A stretch of DNA of 64,000 nt from Lyophyllum atratum (GCA_014905825.1 JACGCN010000040.1:248001-312000); one strand, 5' to 3'; positions 1-12,298 are shown, counted from the first letter of the stretch. A program made the numbers and translations. The notes: generated from the sequence alone by a model not told the origin.

Positions 1-100
1 CTCATTCATATTTAGCTGGCGCACCGGAACCACGAAGCTAACCTCTCTTTTTGCTTCATATAGCTACAGTCAGGTTTTGTGTTGCCCGTAACCTCTTTTG

Positions 101-2005
101 ATGGACTTGCGGCCCCGCAAACTCGAAACAGTGAAAGAAGAAGGGTGGCACATTGTTACAGGCGACTGGTGGCACACTCCATACGAGTCTGTATCATGGA
201 CGTACAGCCAGGAAAATTCATTGGAGGGCAGAGCAAAAAGGCCGTGGTTCCGGGGCTCGTTGTTTGGGGGGTCTAGAGCCTCATGTTCCTCTGAAAACAT
301 TTCTAGTCGATGGCGGAATGCGCTGGACAATCCTGAAGGCGGCCTCACGTTGAACACGGATCTTTGCGGTGTGCGAGCTGCTTTGGACGTCATCGTCATA
401 TACGAAACCGATGTCGGATTCTCGTCGGCGGAGTTACTGGACTCGCAGTCGAACCACGAGGCACATCCGGCGGACATTTCTATCGAGGTTGACGAGGACG
501 TTATTTCTCGCCGCAGGGACAAGTGGAATTCATATGCGGAGGAGTTGACTAGTTGGACCAGCATGGAGGCAAACGTGGATGTAGGCATGGAGGAATTTAC
601 AAGTGGTCATGAGACGTCCAGAGTCTCTAGTCCTGCTTCAAGCAATGGAGGTCTACACCGAAGCACCTCGACACTTTCCAGCCTCGATCTCACCGACTCC
701 GACCTCTCCATCAACTCTGTTTCCGTACCATCGACTCCAAAACGGAAGAGTTCCGAGGCTATCATTGACGTCAAAATTGCGTCGCCCGTCAAAGGTGGCA
801 ACGGACATTACCTCTCTTCTCCCGCTCGTCCGTTGAACGCTTCGGCATCCTCATTTGTTCCTACATATACCACCCCACTGAAGGCGAAAGCAGAATCGTT
901 TTCCTTCGCAACCCCTACGGCGCTAAATTCGGATACTCCCCAGGCAATATTCGTCAACTTCACTTTCCCTTCCTTGGAAGCTCCGCCGTTACCCACAGTG
1001 AAGATCAAGAAAGACGAGCAAGGATTCTACAGCGAAGCAGAGGTTGCAGCGCCAGTGCCTCAGACCCAACGAACAGAATGTGCCTTTCTTCCACCATTCC
1101 TCCAAGACTCTCCACGTCGTAAGCCACCAGCATCCAAGACACGTGCTATGGTCGACCGGCTACGATCCTCCCATAATCACAGCCATAGTCCGATTCCGAA
1201 CCCCCCTCTTTACGATATGGACCTCTTCGACGAACGCATCTCCGTTTCGGAGGACGACAGGACGCGGAATTCCGGCTTGTCCACCCCATCCACACAGGAT
1301 GAGGATGACGATGGTTGGATCAACCTCACAGACGTTGACAAAGCTTCACAAGAGTCTAAAGCCAGGCGAACGAGAAACCTTTTCCTGGCTTTCACTCGTC
1401 GGCGCAGCGATTCCGTGCCCCAAGACCAGAATGGCGAGACGAACGTGGACGAACACCCTGAGCTAGAGATTCCCGTGACAGAGTCACCTTCCTCCTCACC
1501 ATCGCCTTTACCATCGCCAGATGATGGGTGGATCGAAGGACCTCCCGCTCCACAGACCACAGATGTCACACCACGGCGGCGGCGGACGGATTCTCGCTCA
1601 AGATCACATAGGAAACGTCGTTCATCACACCAACCACCCGCACCACCTATCAACATCCTTCCCCACTTCATGCCTTCCACGACCCTTCCGGCCCCCGCGG
1701 GCCTACCTCACGCTCCCTTCCACCCAGCGACACCCCATTTCCCATCCCCGGCACCTGCATCCTACTTCTACCCGGCCTACCCTTCGATGGTGTCGCCCGC
1801 CGCGTACACTTCCTACATGCAGCAGCTGCAGCTTATGCAGATGCAGATGCGCAACGCCGGCGGTGGGGTCCGTCGATCCGCAGCTCCGCACCCCGCGGAG
1901 TGGTTCCAGTACCCGCCTTCGGGTGTTAAACCATTCACGACATCGAACACGCCTGCTCCCATGATTCCACCGGCGCTTCGGGCGCGGCGCGATTCGCTGT
2001 GGTGA
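101..2005 (+). CDS. Ser/Pro-rich low-complexity protein
   Basis: Single open frame of about 634 codons from the ATG at 101. I recognise no catalytic domain. The N-terminal 150 residues are mixed and may be partly folded. The rest is rich in Ser, Pro, Thr and charged residues, with short basic runs (RRRRTDSRSRSHRKRRSS near residue 520), a Pro-rich stretch, and a Met/Gln-rich patch (QQLQLMQMQMR) near the C-terminus, all typical of a disordered regulatory or nuclear protein. The start is uncertain: only 100 bases of upstream sequence are visible, so earlier exons may lie outside the window. Codon use is consistent along the whole frame, which supports a real gene. Function unknown. Confidence 0.6.
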   Translation: MDLRPRKLETVKEEGWHIVTGDWWHTPYESVSWTYSQENSLEGRAKRPWFRGSLFGGSRASCSSENISSRWRNALDNPEGGLTLNTDLCGVRAALDVIVIYETDVGFSSAELLDSQSNHEAHPADISIEVDEDVISRRRDKWNSYAEELTSWTSMEANVDVGMEEFTSGHETSRVSSPASSNGGLHRSTSTLSSLDLTDSDLSINSVSVPSTPKRKSSEAIIDVKIASPVKGGNGHYLSSPARPLNASASSFVPTYTTPLKAKAESFSFATPTALNSDTPQAIFVNFTFPSLEAPPLPTVKIKKDEQGFYSEAEVAAPVPQTQRTECAFLPPFLQDSPRRKPPASKTRAMVDRLRSSHNHSHSPIPNPPLYDMDLFDERISVSEDDRTRNSGLSTPSTQDEDDDGWINLTDVDKASQESKARRTRNLFLAFTRRRSDSVPQDQNGETNVDEHPELEIPVTESPSSSPSPLPSPDDGWIEGPPAPQTTDVTPRRRRTDSRSRSHRKRRSSHQPPAPPINILPHFMPSTTLPAPAGLPHAPFHPATPHFPSPAPASYFYPAYPSMVSPAAYTSYMQQLQLMQMQMRNAGGGVRRSAAPHPAEWFQYPPSGVKPFTTSNTPAPMIPPALRARRDSLW

Positions 2006-2880
2006 TGTACATACGTGTGAAGCTTGCCTTTACACGCCCTCCTCTACCACTTCATTCCTTTCGTCCATGCTCTGTATGTACTGTCTCCCCTTATCATTGA
2101 TGTTATGTGCCGCGGGCTCTTCCGAGGCCCCTGTCAGGACTTTCTCTTCCCCGTCCGCCCTTTTGCGTTACCTGCTTAACATATTCCAACAAAATATTTC
2201 ATTGTGGATTGTAGCATTGCTCTCATCTGCTTTTTTTTGGTCGGTCATCACCTATGATGCGAGGCTCTTCGTCGCCTCTGTTTACCTTGTTGTTGTTATC
2301 ATGTTGTATATATTACCTACCACACTCTCGAGCGCTGCCGCAGCTTGATCTGATCGCTTCTTCACTCATCATTTCTTTCTTGTTTTCTGTAACGATTCCG
2401 GGTAGTCAATAGTGTAGCTCAATCGATAGATCATGTTCCTATCGAAGTCATTGAAATGTTCAGCAAACATACAAAGTCCTTATTTTGCCCAACGTGGACC
2501 TTAGTCCTAATGCTTACTAGGCGCTACTTGGGCATCCAATGTTCCCCAAGTCTGTCCTGCACGTCCCTTGACTTGGTTTCATCTTTACTAATCCCAGGTC
2601 TCGACGGCACAGGCCGTCCTTGCCTTTTTGCCGTAACCTCATCATGGCCACCCAGAGACGGCAGAAAGTCTGATTGGCAGTGGTCTATATCCTGTATGTT
2701 ACGAATTGACTGGGGTGACGACTACAACCGGAGGCCGTTCACTGATCGGAAGTGAGAGGAGTTTCTTCTCTGAAACTCCTCCACAACCTCCTATACCATC
2801 CAAGCACTAAGGAACCCATTTGACCATCTTGAAATTTCCGCAATCTCTCTAAATTATTAGCACGTCGGTACAGGCGTCTT
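2006..2880. other. Intergenic region between convergent genes
   Basis: This stretch lies between the 3' ends of the Ser/Pro-rich gene and glucosidase II alpha. A 93-codon frame at 2067-2348 is hydrophobic and T-rich and reads like 3' UTR. I see no supported gene, tRNA or repeat. Confidence 0.5.
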
Positions 2881-5800
2881 CTACCAGTCAATGACAATAG
2901 CCCAGTCTTTAGTAACCAAGACCTTCGGGTCCTTGATCGAGAGGATGCTCGCAATCCCTTCCTTCTTATCAGCAGCAGCAACACCCGGCGTGAAGTCCCA
3001 GACAAGGTCGTCACCCCCCTCAACCCTAACCGCCGTCGGCTTCGCATTCAGCCCCACAACCACCACCTTCTCCACCCTCACATCCGCAATACTCTTGGCG
3101 TACTCATTACTCGGGTTGAACGTCGTCAGCGCGACCCCTTCGACCGCCTCACCCGGCCGCGCAGAGCCCAGATCCTTGTTCGAAACGCGGAGCGTGCGCG
3201 ACTTCTTCGCTGGCTTCTCCGCCACGAACTCGCGCCAGACGAACTGGCCCTCGCGGTGCGAGTACGTCTCGCCGTCATCGAGATAGAGCTCGCCACGCGC
3301 AGTGCCAGTCTTGCTCAGGGCAACGCGGAGAGTGAAGGGGTCCAGCTTCATGGACTTCGAGGAGCGCCTGGGGCGCTCGCGGGTGGGGACGATGGAGCCT
3401 CCGCGGACGAAGAGCGGGATTTGGTGGAGGGCGGCAGGGACGGTGATTTCCTTGCCCTTGGCTGCGCCGCGGTAGGCGAACTGGTTGAAGTAATCGTAGT
3501 AGACCTTTGTTGGAAAACGTTAGGCTACGCTGCTGTGGATATACGTATATAGAGGAAAGCATACCTGGTCTTCGGGGAGGTAAACCGTCGCCTCGATGGC
3601 GTCTTTCTCTGTCACGGGCTTGACGAGCAGACCAGACGAGCCAATGTAATACTGGTCATCGATGTTGAATCCGCCTTGGTCTTTAGGGAGCATCACGTAG
3701 TGAGGCCTGTAACAGTTACGTTCAGCACCGGTTTTCACGAAAAATGCCTCGCACTCACCTCAAAACGGGAAGACCAGTCACGCTGGTCTCTCTGAAGGCA
3801 GTGTACCAGATGGGGAGCATACTGTACCGGAGACGCAAGATATCCCGAACTATGCCCTTGTAAGGCTGGTCGAGCAAGAACGGCTCGCGGCGCTTAGTAT
3901 CGAGATGTGCATGAGCGCGGAAGAAGGGCGCAAATGCACCAACTTGGTACCACCGGACCAGCATATCAGGTTCCGGGTTGCCGAAGAATCCTCCAACGTC
4001 GGCTGCACAACTACATCAACACTAGCGGGTGGAGAATCCGTAAGGGAGGGACTTACATCCAGCGTACGACATGCCGCCGATGCTGACTGACAGCACGATT
4101 TTTACGCCGACAGCCATGTGTTCCCATGTACCAAGATTGTCGCCAGTCCACATGGCGCCGAAACGCTGAGAACCAGCGTAGAAAGCACGGGTGAGAACGA
4201 AGGGACGCTTGAGGGTACCAGAGCGTTCTGCCACGGCTTGTGAGGTCAGATTGGACTAGGGAGCATAATTAATTGGAGTAGAGCATGGGTGAGGAGTATA
4301 CTACTCACGTAGAGCATGCCATTGATGTTATGAACATCACGGTGTTCCCACCCGCCATGATGGATGTTATCCTTGGGCATCGTAATCTCTGGTCCGTTGA
4401 AGACCGAAGGCTAGATTCATTCCTTCAGCTTTGAGTCCCGATAGCGAGATCAACTTCACCACCATACCTCATTCATGTCATTCCAGATGTGAACGTCCTC
4501 AGTGCTGTCCGTCCAAGACCAACCAATTGAAAGCTTTTGGGGTATGAAAAGCGTCTTCCACCAATCCCAGACTTTGGGATTGAAGAAATCGATCCAAGCG
4601 CTGCTCCCTGACCAGCACCAGCCTTCATATTCGTTCTGGTCCTTAGTTTTGACAAGGAAACTGAGCTCTGAAGCCTCTTTATAGACTGGGTAATCTGATG
4701 TGCGCTTCAAGTGAGGATCGACGATGACAACCATCTGGCAAGGATTGGCATTAGCTTGGATATGAGGTTTATGAAGCAAAGCAGACAAACTTTACGTCCT
4801 AGAGCAGCGACATCGTTAACCATGTCCACGGGGTCGGGGAAGTTCTTTTTGTCCCACATAAAGTACTTGTGGTCTTCAGCATACTCAATGTCGAGCCAGA
4901 AGACGTCAACAGGCATGTCCTCCTCGTCGAATCGCTTCTGGACGGTCCGGACATCGTCCGAGCTGACATAGTTCCATCGGCACTGGTGGTAACCAAGACT
5001 CCAGTGTGCGGGGAGCACCGTCGTTCCCGTAAGCCTAGAGTACTGCCGGAAGATTTCTTCGGGGGTCGGGCCTGGCATCAAGAACAGATCCAGGATACCC
5101 GACTCGGATATCCAGTGGGTCTCTGTAGACTTGTCGGAGGCGTGGCCGACGTCGATCCAGGTCTCGGAGCCGACGGCGTGGAATATTCCAACGGTAGAGT
5201 CGGCGGAGTGAGCGTGCAAGATGGGTATGGAGCCGTATATCGACATGGGGGACGACGCGAGGTATTCGAAGACGTCGGCATTGTAGAGGCGGTAGGGGTC
5301 ACTGAAGAATGGCGACTCGCCAGTGGTGGTGGGGAGGGCCAGTCTGGTGGCATGCTGGGGGATACCATAGATTGTTGCGTGGTTCGGAAAGTTGATATCA
5401 AGAGACAGGGATTCCGGGCCTACGAGCAGGTATGTAAAGCGCAACTTCTACGGAGAAGCGTCACATACCTTTCGGCTTTGTATCAGTCCAAGACGAGAAG
5501 GTCTCTTCCCAGTAATCGTCCTCTTTATCGCCTTCGAACCAGGCCCTTGGGTTTACAGGTTTGATGACAGCTTGAGCTTCATCAGCTGCGGCCTCTTCGC
5601 CTTCCTTGGGTGCTGCCTCCTCCGTCTGAGTGACCGCGGGGGTCTTAGTACGGAAGTGTTCCATGTGGAAGAGGCCTTGACCGTTCAGGACTACTTGCTC
5701 CTTCCCATTGCGGAGCAGAGCAACCCGAAGAGGTTCAAAAGTGAGTACCAACTCGTTCTCCTTCTTCTTTCCATAGACCGCACGGATATCCTTCTTCCCT

Positions 5801-6204
5801 GAGGTCCATTTGATATCCTTGCTGATAGTTGGCTCCGAGATCAAGGCCCACGAGGCTGCCTCGTCGTAGCGTTTGCGAAGGCCTCCAACCTCATCCATGC
5901 GCACACGCACAACTCCGTCGTCGTGAACGCGTAGCTCCAGGCCGAAGTTGATATCTGGGTACAGAGATGATTTAACACCTGCTGTAAACGTGGCCTGGTC
6001 CGATGCGATGGCAATGGACTTGGGGTCAACGGAGTAGGGCGACTTCCATGCCGAGCCAGTCTCCTTCGCTCTGGCAGAAAGTGCACGGCCCCTCCTACAG
6101 AATCCGGATTGTGAGCATGTCTTGAAATCGTGTGCTTTAAGAGAATGCGTGGTGGGCAGCGCAAGCAGTAATGAAAGGATGCCCAGATAGTTCAGAGAGC
6201 GCAT
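2881..6204 (-). CDS. ROT2: Glucosidase II alpha subunit (GH31)
   Basis: Catalytic subunit of ER glucosidase II, which trims the two inner alpha-1,3-glucoses from N-glycans in the calnexin quality-control cycle. Eight exons on the minus strand (6204-5469, 5419-4791, 4734-4468, 4410-4309, 4255-4057, 4002-3759, 3706-3565, 3504-2881) join in frame to 980 codons, a normal family length. The N-terminus is a signal peptide ([21 protein letters not shown]). The GH31 nucleophile motif WNDMNE ends exon 3, and the second GH31 signature ([14 protein letters not shown], then [16 protein letters not shown]) opens exon 6. A C-terminal beta-sandwich includes [12 protein letters not shown]. There is no transmembrane anchor, as expected for a lumenal subunit held by the beta subunit. 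It shares a 533 bp divergent promoter with the MFS gene. The gene looks intact. Confidence 0.95.
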
Positions 6205-6737
6205 GGCTAGGCCCACTGTACAGTATCTTGCTAACCAAATTAATCGGGGCCAGCGATAATGAGACGAATTATTTCCAGAGTGTTGTCGGTGTCCACGTCA
6301 ATGATTCCAATTTGGCACGTGACTGAACGCGTCCCACCTCGTGTACGACGCGTCTGCTATTCCGCTTCAGGACTGAATTTTGGCTCTTCCAAAATCCCTC
6401 AATTCTCTCTTTAGTATTTCCTCAACTATCCAGTGTAGAGGTCGCGTAAAATGTCTGGCTTAAGCTACGATAGGGGTCTTGGGTTGCAGAATCACCTGAT
6501 CAGCCGGCGGTCCGGGATGCTAAAAATAATATATCATTATAATATATGAACACTGACAGGGGCCTTTTCCACTTCCCATCGTGACCTTAACATCGTTCTA
6601 TATCATTACCAATGCCATCCTCGCTGATTGACGCCAGGGACCAACCGTGGGGACTGGCCTACCAGTGCTATTAAAAGCCAGGTTCAACCATCTCCCTCCA
6701 CACACCAGGAGGGAGCCTTTCACACCCGGACTGGAAG
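6205..6737. promoter_or_regulatory. Divergent promoter region, glucosidase II / MFS
   Basis: A 533 bp region between two head-to-head starts. It holds a CCAAT box near 6307, a CACGTG palindrome at 6316-6321, two ACGCGT sites shortly after, and an AT-rich block (about 6515-6550). A TATTAAAAG-like element lies about 70 bp before the MFS ATG. Assignments are motif-based only. Confidence 0.4.
6293..6300 (-). promoter_or_regulatory. Candidate unfolded-protein-response element
   Basis: Read on the strand of the glucosidase II gene this is TGACGTGG, the core of the animal XBP1/ATF6 element and close to basidiomycete Hac1/Cib1-type sites. It lies about 90 bp upstream of the ATG. An ER-folding gene is a sensible target, but an 8-mer occurs by chance fairly often. 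Confidence 0.3.
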
Positions 6738-9134
6738 ATGTCTATCGACGGTGATAATGATATCAAGGATACAGCCCCAGAACCTGGTGCTTTAAAGATA
6801 GACAGCACGGGACTTCCTCTTCTTCCTCAACCAACGACGTCACCTTTCGACCCACTCAATTATCCAAAAGTAAATACACTCATACTTTCTTCTCTTCATA
6901 ATTCGCGCGTTGACTGCAGCCTCTTACATATAGTGGCTGAGATATACAATCCTAGGAGAAATATGCATGCTGGCATTCCTAGCCACTCTCAACGTCGCCA
7001 TCATCAATCCAGCCGTCGTTCCTCTATCTGCAGAATTCGGCATTGCCCATGTAACAGGAACATACCAAACGACTGTGGCTATCGGCATGAGCGCTCTCGG
7101 GCCATTGGTCTTCACTCCTTTTGCAAATGTATACGGCCGAAGGCCTGCGTATCTCCTATCTATTCTCATCGGCTTCGCGTCCGCACTGGGCTCGGGAATG
7201 GCGAAGACTTACGGCACACTGATTCTTGCCCGTGCGATGAATGGCTTTGGTCCCTCAGCGGCACTTGGCCTTGGTGCTGGGACGGTCGTCGATGTATTCT
7301 TCGTGCATGAGCGAGGAAAGGCCATGGGATTGTTCACGCTGATGCTCACGAACGGCGCACACCTCGCACCAATTGTGAAGTGGTGGAATCTCTCGAGTCG
7401 ATTTTTATGTCTAATTCCACTTCTACTTAGGTTGGCGGATATGTTGCCCGTGACCGCGGCTGGAGATGGTGCTTCTTCGTGGGTGCCATCCTGAACGGTG
7501 AGTCCATATGGTTATGAATGAGCTCCTGGTGAAGACTCAAGAGCTTTGCGGCAGGCATCATGTTCGTTTTCTGCTTTTTCTTCATGCCAGAAACGCTCTT
7601 CGACCGGCCGCCCCATGTTGAAACGGATATTGCAACTCCCGAAGTTGACGACGGCGAGGGATCGACGGGCTCTAAAGACGTTCCTTTCGTTGGAGAACCG
7701 TTCATACCGCCCCCAATGACGCGCAAGACATACTTGAATAGGATGTGGATCATTGATCAAGAACGGCCACCTTCGCGTCGACTGAAACCGACCGACTTCG
7801 TTATCAAACCTTTTAGCATGCTCAAGTACCCGTCCGTCGCGTTCCCCGCGCTTTACTAGTGTGTTTATTTTCTCTCAACTCCGAGAATTTATTCAGCTTG
7901 CTTTCGTTTAGCGCGGTCACGTACGGGTTTGCGTCTATTGAACCGGCTTTGACCTTAGCTACTCTCTTCACTGAGATCTACCATTTCGACACGGTGCGGA
8001 ATGGGTACGTTGCAATTCCTCAAATCAACTCCTAGTTGTCCGGTCCCCAGCTTAACATCGTCATGGTAGTCTGGCGAACGGGGTCAGCCTCCTGGTCGGA
8101 GCGTGAGTACGCCGTCTGACATCGATGCCGTTCCCAGCTAACTTTGTGGCGTCGAATAGTTCCTTAGGAGAGTTATGTTCGAGCCCGGTCACCGATGCAA
8201 TGATGCAGCGTGCCCGTCGGCGGGCGCTGAAACAAGGGGTCCGCGCTTCTGCGGAGATTCGTCTCCAGGGAATATGGACTGGCGCAATCGCCGTTCCTGC
8301 GGGCTTGCTAATGTGAGTAATCAAATCCTCATCAAAGATCGCCGTTCCCTAATGGATGCCGATGCCTGGACGAATAGATGTATGTTTTGTCTATGGATAC
8401 AACTATGACTCTGCTCCAACATGCTACACTACAGATGGACTAACTATACACTTTGCGACCACTTTCATCGCACCGTGCATCGGCATGAGTGAGTAATCTA
8501 TATTGTAAACCACATATGTTATCATGGGCGCTGATACCACTCCCAGCTATCGCCTGCTTCGGAGGTAAACCTAATTAGAGCTTTAGTGGCGCTATATCTT
8601 TTGGCTTACCGTGGGCCCGTCTTTTGCACAGTCCAAATTGTCAGCTCGGTCTGCTACACGTACAGCTGTAGTGATTGCTATAGGTCACGCAGCAACGACG
8701 TCAGTCAATGCTTCAAGTGCGTTTCTATCTTGATTCTGTTACCCGGCATTCCATCTCAATTGGTTCCCGACTGGGCTAGCTTCTTCCGTCAGATATTCGG
8801 CCTCACCCTTGGATTTTATTCGTGAGTGCTCTTTGGTGATTCATGCCTTCAAGACTTCTGATGAGCGCCTTTCATCATCATCATAGTATCCCGTTTGGTG
8901 AACATGTAAGCCACCTCACTTGTTGCCCGTCCGATCTTGTTTATATCGACTATGACTAGATTGGATTCCAATGGTCGTTCACGGTATTCACTGCCATATG
9001 GTACGTCACGTCATTCCATAGAGAATCACTCTTCTCAACATTTTCGTAGTATCGCGACGTTCCTGCCTATCATGGCATTGATGTTCAGAGGCGAGCGATG
9101 GAGGAAGAGAATTGGCGAACCCAAGGAGTGTTGA
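6738..9134 (+). CDS. MFS transporter, DHA1-like (copy 1)
   Basis: Major facilitator proton antiporter of the fungal drug/polyamine type. Fifteen exons join to 522 codons: 6738-6869, 6934-7374, 7431-7497, 7555-7858, 7912-8004, 8070-8102, 8160-8312, 8378-8379, 8435-8488, 8547-8564, 8632-8716, 8780-8821, 8887-8905, 8960-9000, 9050-9134. A cytosolic N-tail ends in the family's DPLNYPKW motif. TM1 follows (MLAFLATLNVAIINPAVVPL). The loop 2-3 signature is FANVYGRRPAYLLS, and FFMPETLFDRP ends the first half. The second half has SSVCYTYSCSDCYRSRS and SIPFGEHIGFQWSF before the last helix. Substrate unknown. It ends 20 bp from the tail of the convergent EthD-like gene. A paralogue lies inverted at 16.6-19.0 kb. 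Confidence 0.9.
8378..8379 (+). other. Predicted 2-nt microexon of MFS copy 1
   Basis: The exon ending at 8312 is followed by a GTGAGT...TAG intron (8313-8377), then AT, then a GTATGT...CAG intron (8380-8434). Only inclusion of these two bases gives the Leu-Ile-Tyr-Gly reading expected of the helix and keeps the downstream frame open to the C-terminus. The paralogue has the same arrangement. Confidence 0.6.
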
Positions 9135-9154
9135 GGAGAGACAGGGATGGTATA

Positions 9155-9866
9155 TTACGTTGCTAGATCATCAAGGCTCCCTTCGTATACGAGCACGAGG
9201 CGTTCCTTCTTGATGATCTCTGCGATCACCGCCGTCCTCCATGGTGTATTCGTAGCTGCTATATATTCCGCGCTATCGAAAGCTCCAGCATTACTCCATC
9301 TGTGTAGGGCAAGATACTGAGGGGCCGCATCACTTGTTGAAGACGCGAGCTTGAATCGTTCTGATGATATCCACGAGGGAACGCGTCGAAGAAGGGGAAT
9401 ATGCTCATCCGAATACCAATCATTGAACGTTTCCTCGGCTGATGCGGTAGGTGTCATCGCGTTCATAACCAAGATATGGTTTGGCGGAAGATCCACTGTC
9501 GCCAGAGGGTCGAGGGTCGATATACCGTGAGCTGCCAGGAATGGCTCGTAGAGACGATGTTCCGTTGAGCCACCTCGGAACGCTGCAACCACATCCCGAT
9601 AGATTATTGGGGGGTCCACAATCATCTTAGAAGCACCAACACAGCAACTACAGAACAGCACGACACACAACTTCACGTTGGAGGTGGGGCTTTGAGTGGT
9701 GTAAACCAGTGTTTGGGTGATCAACGTGTGTCTCTGTACCACTACCCGCACGCCTGTCCCGGTCATTAACATGATATCAGTGTAGGGTTTGATTCCATGG
9801 GTTATGCTTACTTTGCCAATCTGGTAGATCATCAACATCTATGATGAGCACCAGGAGGCTCGACAT
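9155..9866 (-). CDS. EthD-like dimeric alpha/beta-barrel protein
   Basis: Small fungal protein of the EthD / dimeric alpha-beta-barrel type, probably cytosolic with no assigned substrate. The predicted start, MSSLLVLIIDVDDLPDWQ, is a short first exon (9866-9812) with a GTAAGC donor. The main exon carries the family-like ferredoxin fold pattern: FNDWYSDEHIPLLRRVPSW, then YLALHRW, then ATNTPWRT and a C-terminal LVYEGSLDDL. The part between (about 9810-9640) has two candidate introns. Its exact splicing is unclear, and the expected first-half WYDEEH-like motif is not visible, so this may be a degenerate two-repeat protein. It is tail-to-tail with MFS copy 1 and shares a 113 bp divergent promoter with the Sld7-like gene. 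Confidence 0.6.
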
Positions 9867-9979
9867 GGTGGTCAATTCGGAGAGGACGGCAGCGTCTTCC
9901 GAATGACCCCCGAAATCAACAGTCTCCAACAACGCGTCTTGGTTTGTGACAGCTCCATGATGAACGTTCTCGCGTCGGA

Positions 9980-11558
9980 ATGGCTGCTGCTGTCCCCTCG
10001 ATCTCAATAACGAATCCAACTCCCCCGAGGCCATCAGACACATCACCAAATGTTTACCGTCTTCTCTATCGCGGGGCACTCTCCTTGCCGGACTCACTTC
10101 TTCTCCTCGACGGGTTGACGTTCTCTGCACGCCTCGACTCGCCCACAAAGAACAATCAGCTTCTCCAGAACCCACTTGCGCTTGCACTGGAGAGTATGCG
10201 AGGAAGGCCAAGCCTGCGTTTTATGGGAGTAGTCAACCTGCATGACAGGAACCTGTGGTGGGACGAAAGTGGCGGCATCGAATTGTTCGTAGACTGTTCA
10301 ACTTGCCGTGGCATGGAAACGGGTAGAATGTTAACGATATCCAACAGGGATATTCATGTGCGAGCAACGTTGACAAGGATCTACTTTGAGAACATCTTCT
10401 GCTTGACGCCGTTCGCGTCGACATCTAAATCCGTCGCATCAACATCGCCAAGCACCTCGGACGTTGGTATCAAAGTTGCTCTGGGAGATAGTGGTAGGCC
10501 AACGAACAATAAATTCTGGCCATACGATCCTCATGAATATGAATTTCAGATGGACCAGAGACTACGCAGGTGGTGATCTTTGCACGACCATCTGGCGGGC
10601 AAGACAACAGGTTGAATCTGATAGTTGCTCGAATAACTGCACGCCCACCACCCGCACAAGCGCCAACACCTCGCCTACCGAGACCAGATGACCCAACCCC
10701 ACGGAAACCACCTGCATTCTACAATGGTGACGTAGGAGGTGCTAACAACGGCGCCAAGAGGGAGCTAACACGAGTTGGGAGCGTTGGTCCATTTGCTCAA
10801 GGACGGGAGTTGAAGAGAGTGGCCAGCGTTTCGAACGTGAACGTGAAGAGAAAGAAGTTGACCAACATGGCTGGGAATGTTGTCGCGGACCTGGGGAGCG
10901 GAGTACGACTCGGAGACGGGAAGGCCCTGGATAAGGGAAGCGTTGTCTTCAAAGTCCCCGAAATTCCTTTCCACGGAAGGTCTAATGCTAAAGGGAAGGG
11001 AAAGAAAGTTGAAGGCGAGGAGGACGTCTTTGGGAGTGCAGATGTCGATACACCACTGCTCCCGCAATCCAATGGGAAGGGCAAACGGAAGCGGGGCGCG
11101 GATGAGGATGTAGGTCAAGGAGAAGGCTTGGCTATGGAGAGGGCGAACAAAGATGTATGCCCCATCTGCCCGTTCAACTAGTCGAATCTTCTAATCTTCT
11201 AACCTATGCTCCTCTCAGGCGATCAAGCGATCTACTCTCGACCACCTATACAAAGCTAAAGATCCTACAGCTATCAAGATCGACAAATCTCATCCCGAAT
11301 TCAAAGATCTTTTTGGGTGGATTTACAGAGGCGTTGGATACGCGCTCGTGAGTTCATTGCAAACCTTCTATCCCCCCAAGTGGCTGAATTTGTTGTTATC
11401 AGCGTGCGGATATGAATGTCCGACCTGTCGAAACAAACAAGGTCGACCAACTCATTCGCATGCATATGGGCATGTACCTAGGAGGACATGGCGGTTCCGC
11501 AGTCGAAGCGCAAGGTGACCGTGTTCATCGGGACACCAACACCGATGATGTAGCGTGA
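9980..11558 (+). CDS. Protein with Sld7-type C-terminal domain
   Basis: Four exons (9980-10493, 10550-11154, 11219-11347, 11403-11558) join in frame to 467 codons. The N-terminal third is folded-looking (SLRFMGVVNLHDRNLWWDE). The middle is basic and disordered with likely nuclear signals (KGKGKKVEGE, KGKRKRG). The C-terminus (HPEFKDLFGWIYRGVGYALR, then NKVDQLIRMHMGMYLGG) matches my recollection of the Sld7 C-terminal domain of basidiomycetes. Sld7 partners Sld3 in loading Cdc45 at replication origins. The overall layout of N-domain, linker and short helical C-domain also fits Sld7. No alignment was possible, so the name is tentative. Confidence 0.65.
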
Positions 11559-12298
11559 TTATGTTCCGCTCGTTTCCATGCCTGTGTTTTAGTTGGCAAT
11601 TCAGGACTTTCTCGACATGGAGCTCGAGGCCCGAGTGGTGCTCTTTACGGAGGCTTGCAGTTTCCGTCTCGTTATCGGCATGGCCGCTGATGTACCGGCT
11701 ATCACGCTGTTATGTCCACAGCCATCAGCCCAAACACCTCCAGATTCTGTCAAACCCACACATGGTTACCGCCCTTCCTACGTGCCACTCCCTCTAGCCC
11801 CGCGCCGTACATTCCGAGAGCGCATCCCGTGAAGACCGAGCTGAAGCGAGATTGTGATCCGTTGATTTCTTGCCCCAGAATCGCTGTTTTCAATTGCCTC
11901 TTATCTACCCCAGATCTGACTTGGCTTTCTTGGGATTTTCATGGCCATGGCGAAAGATCTCCTGTCATGTGTGCAGACTGTCCGAAACCGTGTTCCGGGT
12001 ATAGCACATACGTATAGTATGTCGTAAGGTACGCGCCACTGGTTGCTGGCTGACTTCACGGCTTGTTTCTACGAGCTCGCTTATAATGCGGGCGGTGTTC
12101 TAAGCACCTTGAGGGCCCTTGGTATGCCTACGCCGCTCCGCTGTGCTGCGGCCTTACCACCACCGCCACCACCTCCATAGAGTGGTAACCCCGATGAATG
12201 AGCAGATGTCCGGGTGTATACATCGTGGTAAACGGAGGCCGAATGCGAATGAATGCATTTCAAGTTGCTATGATGAGAATACTGGAGAGATTGTGCGA
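11559..12298. other. Intergenic, no supported gene
   Basis: Convergent 3' flanks of the Sld7-like gene and the serine-rich gene. Short frames (for example 11593-11832) lack splice context or recognisable motifs. A GGTGGTGGC-like run at about 12155-12175 is simple sequence. Confidence 0.45.
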
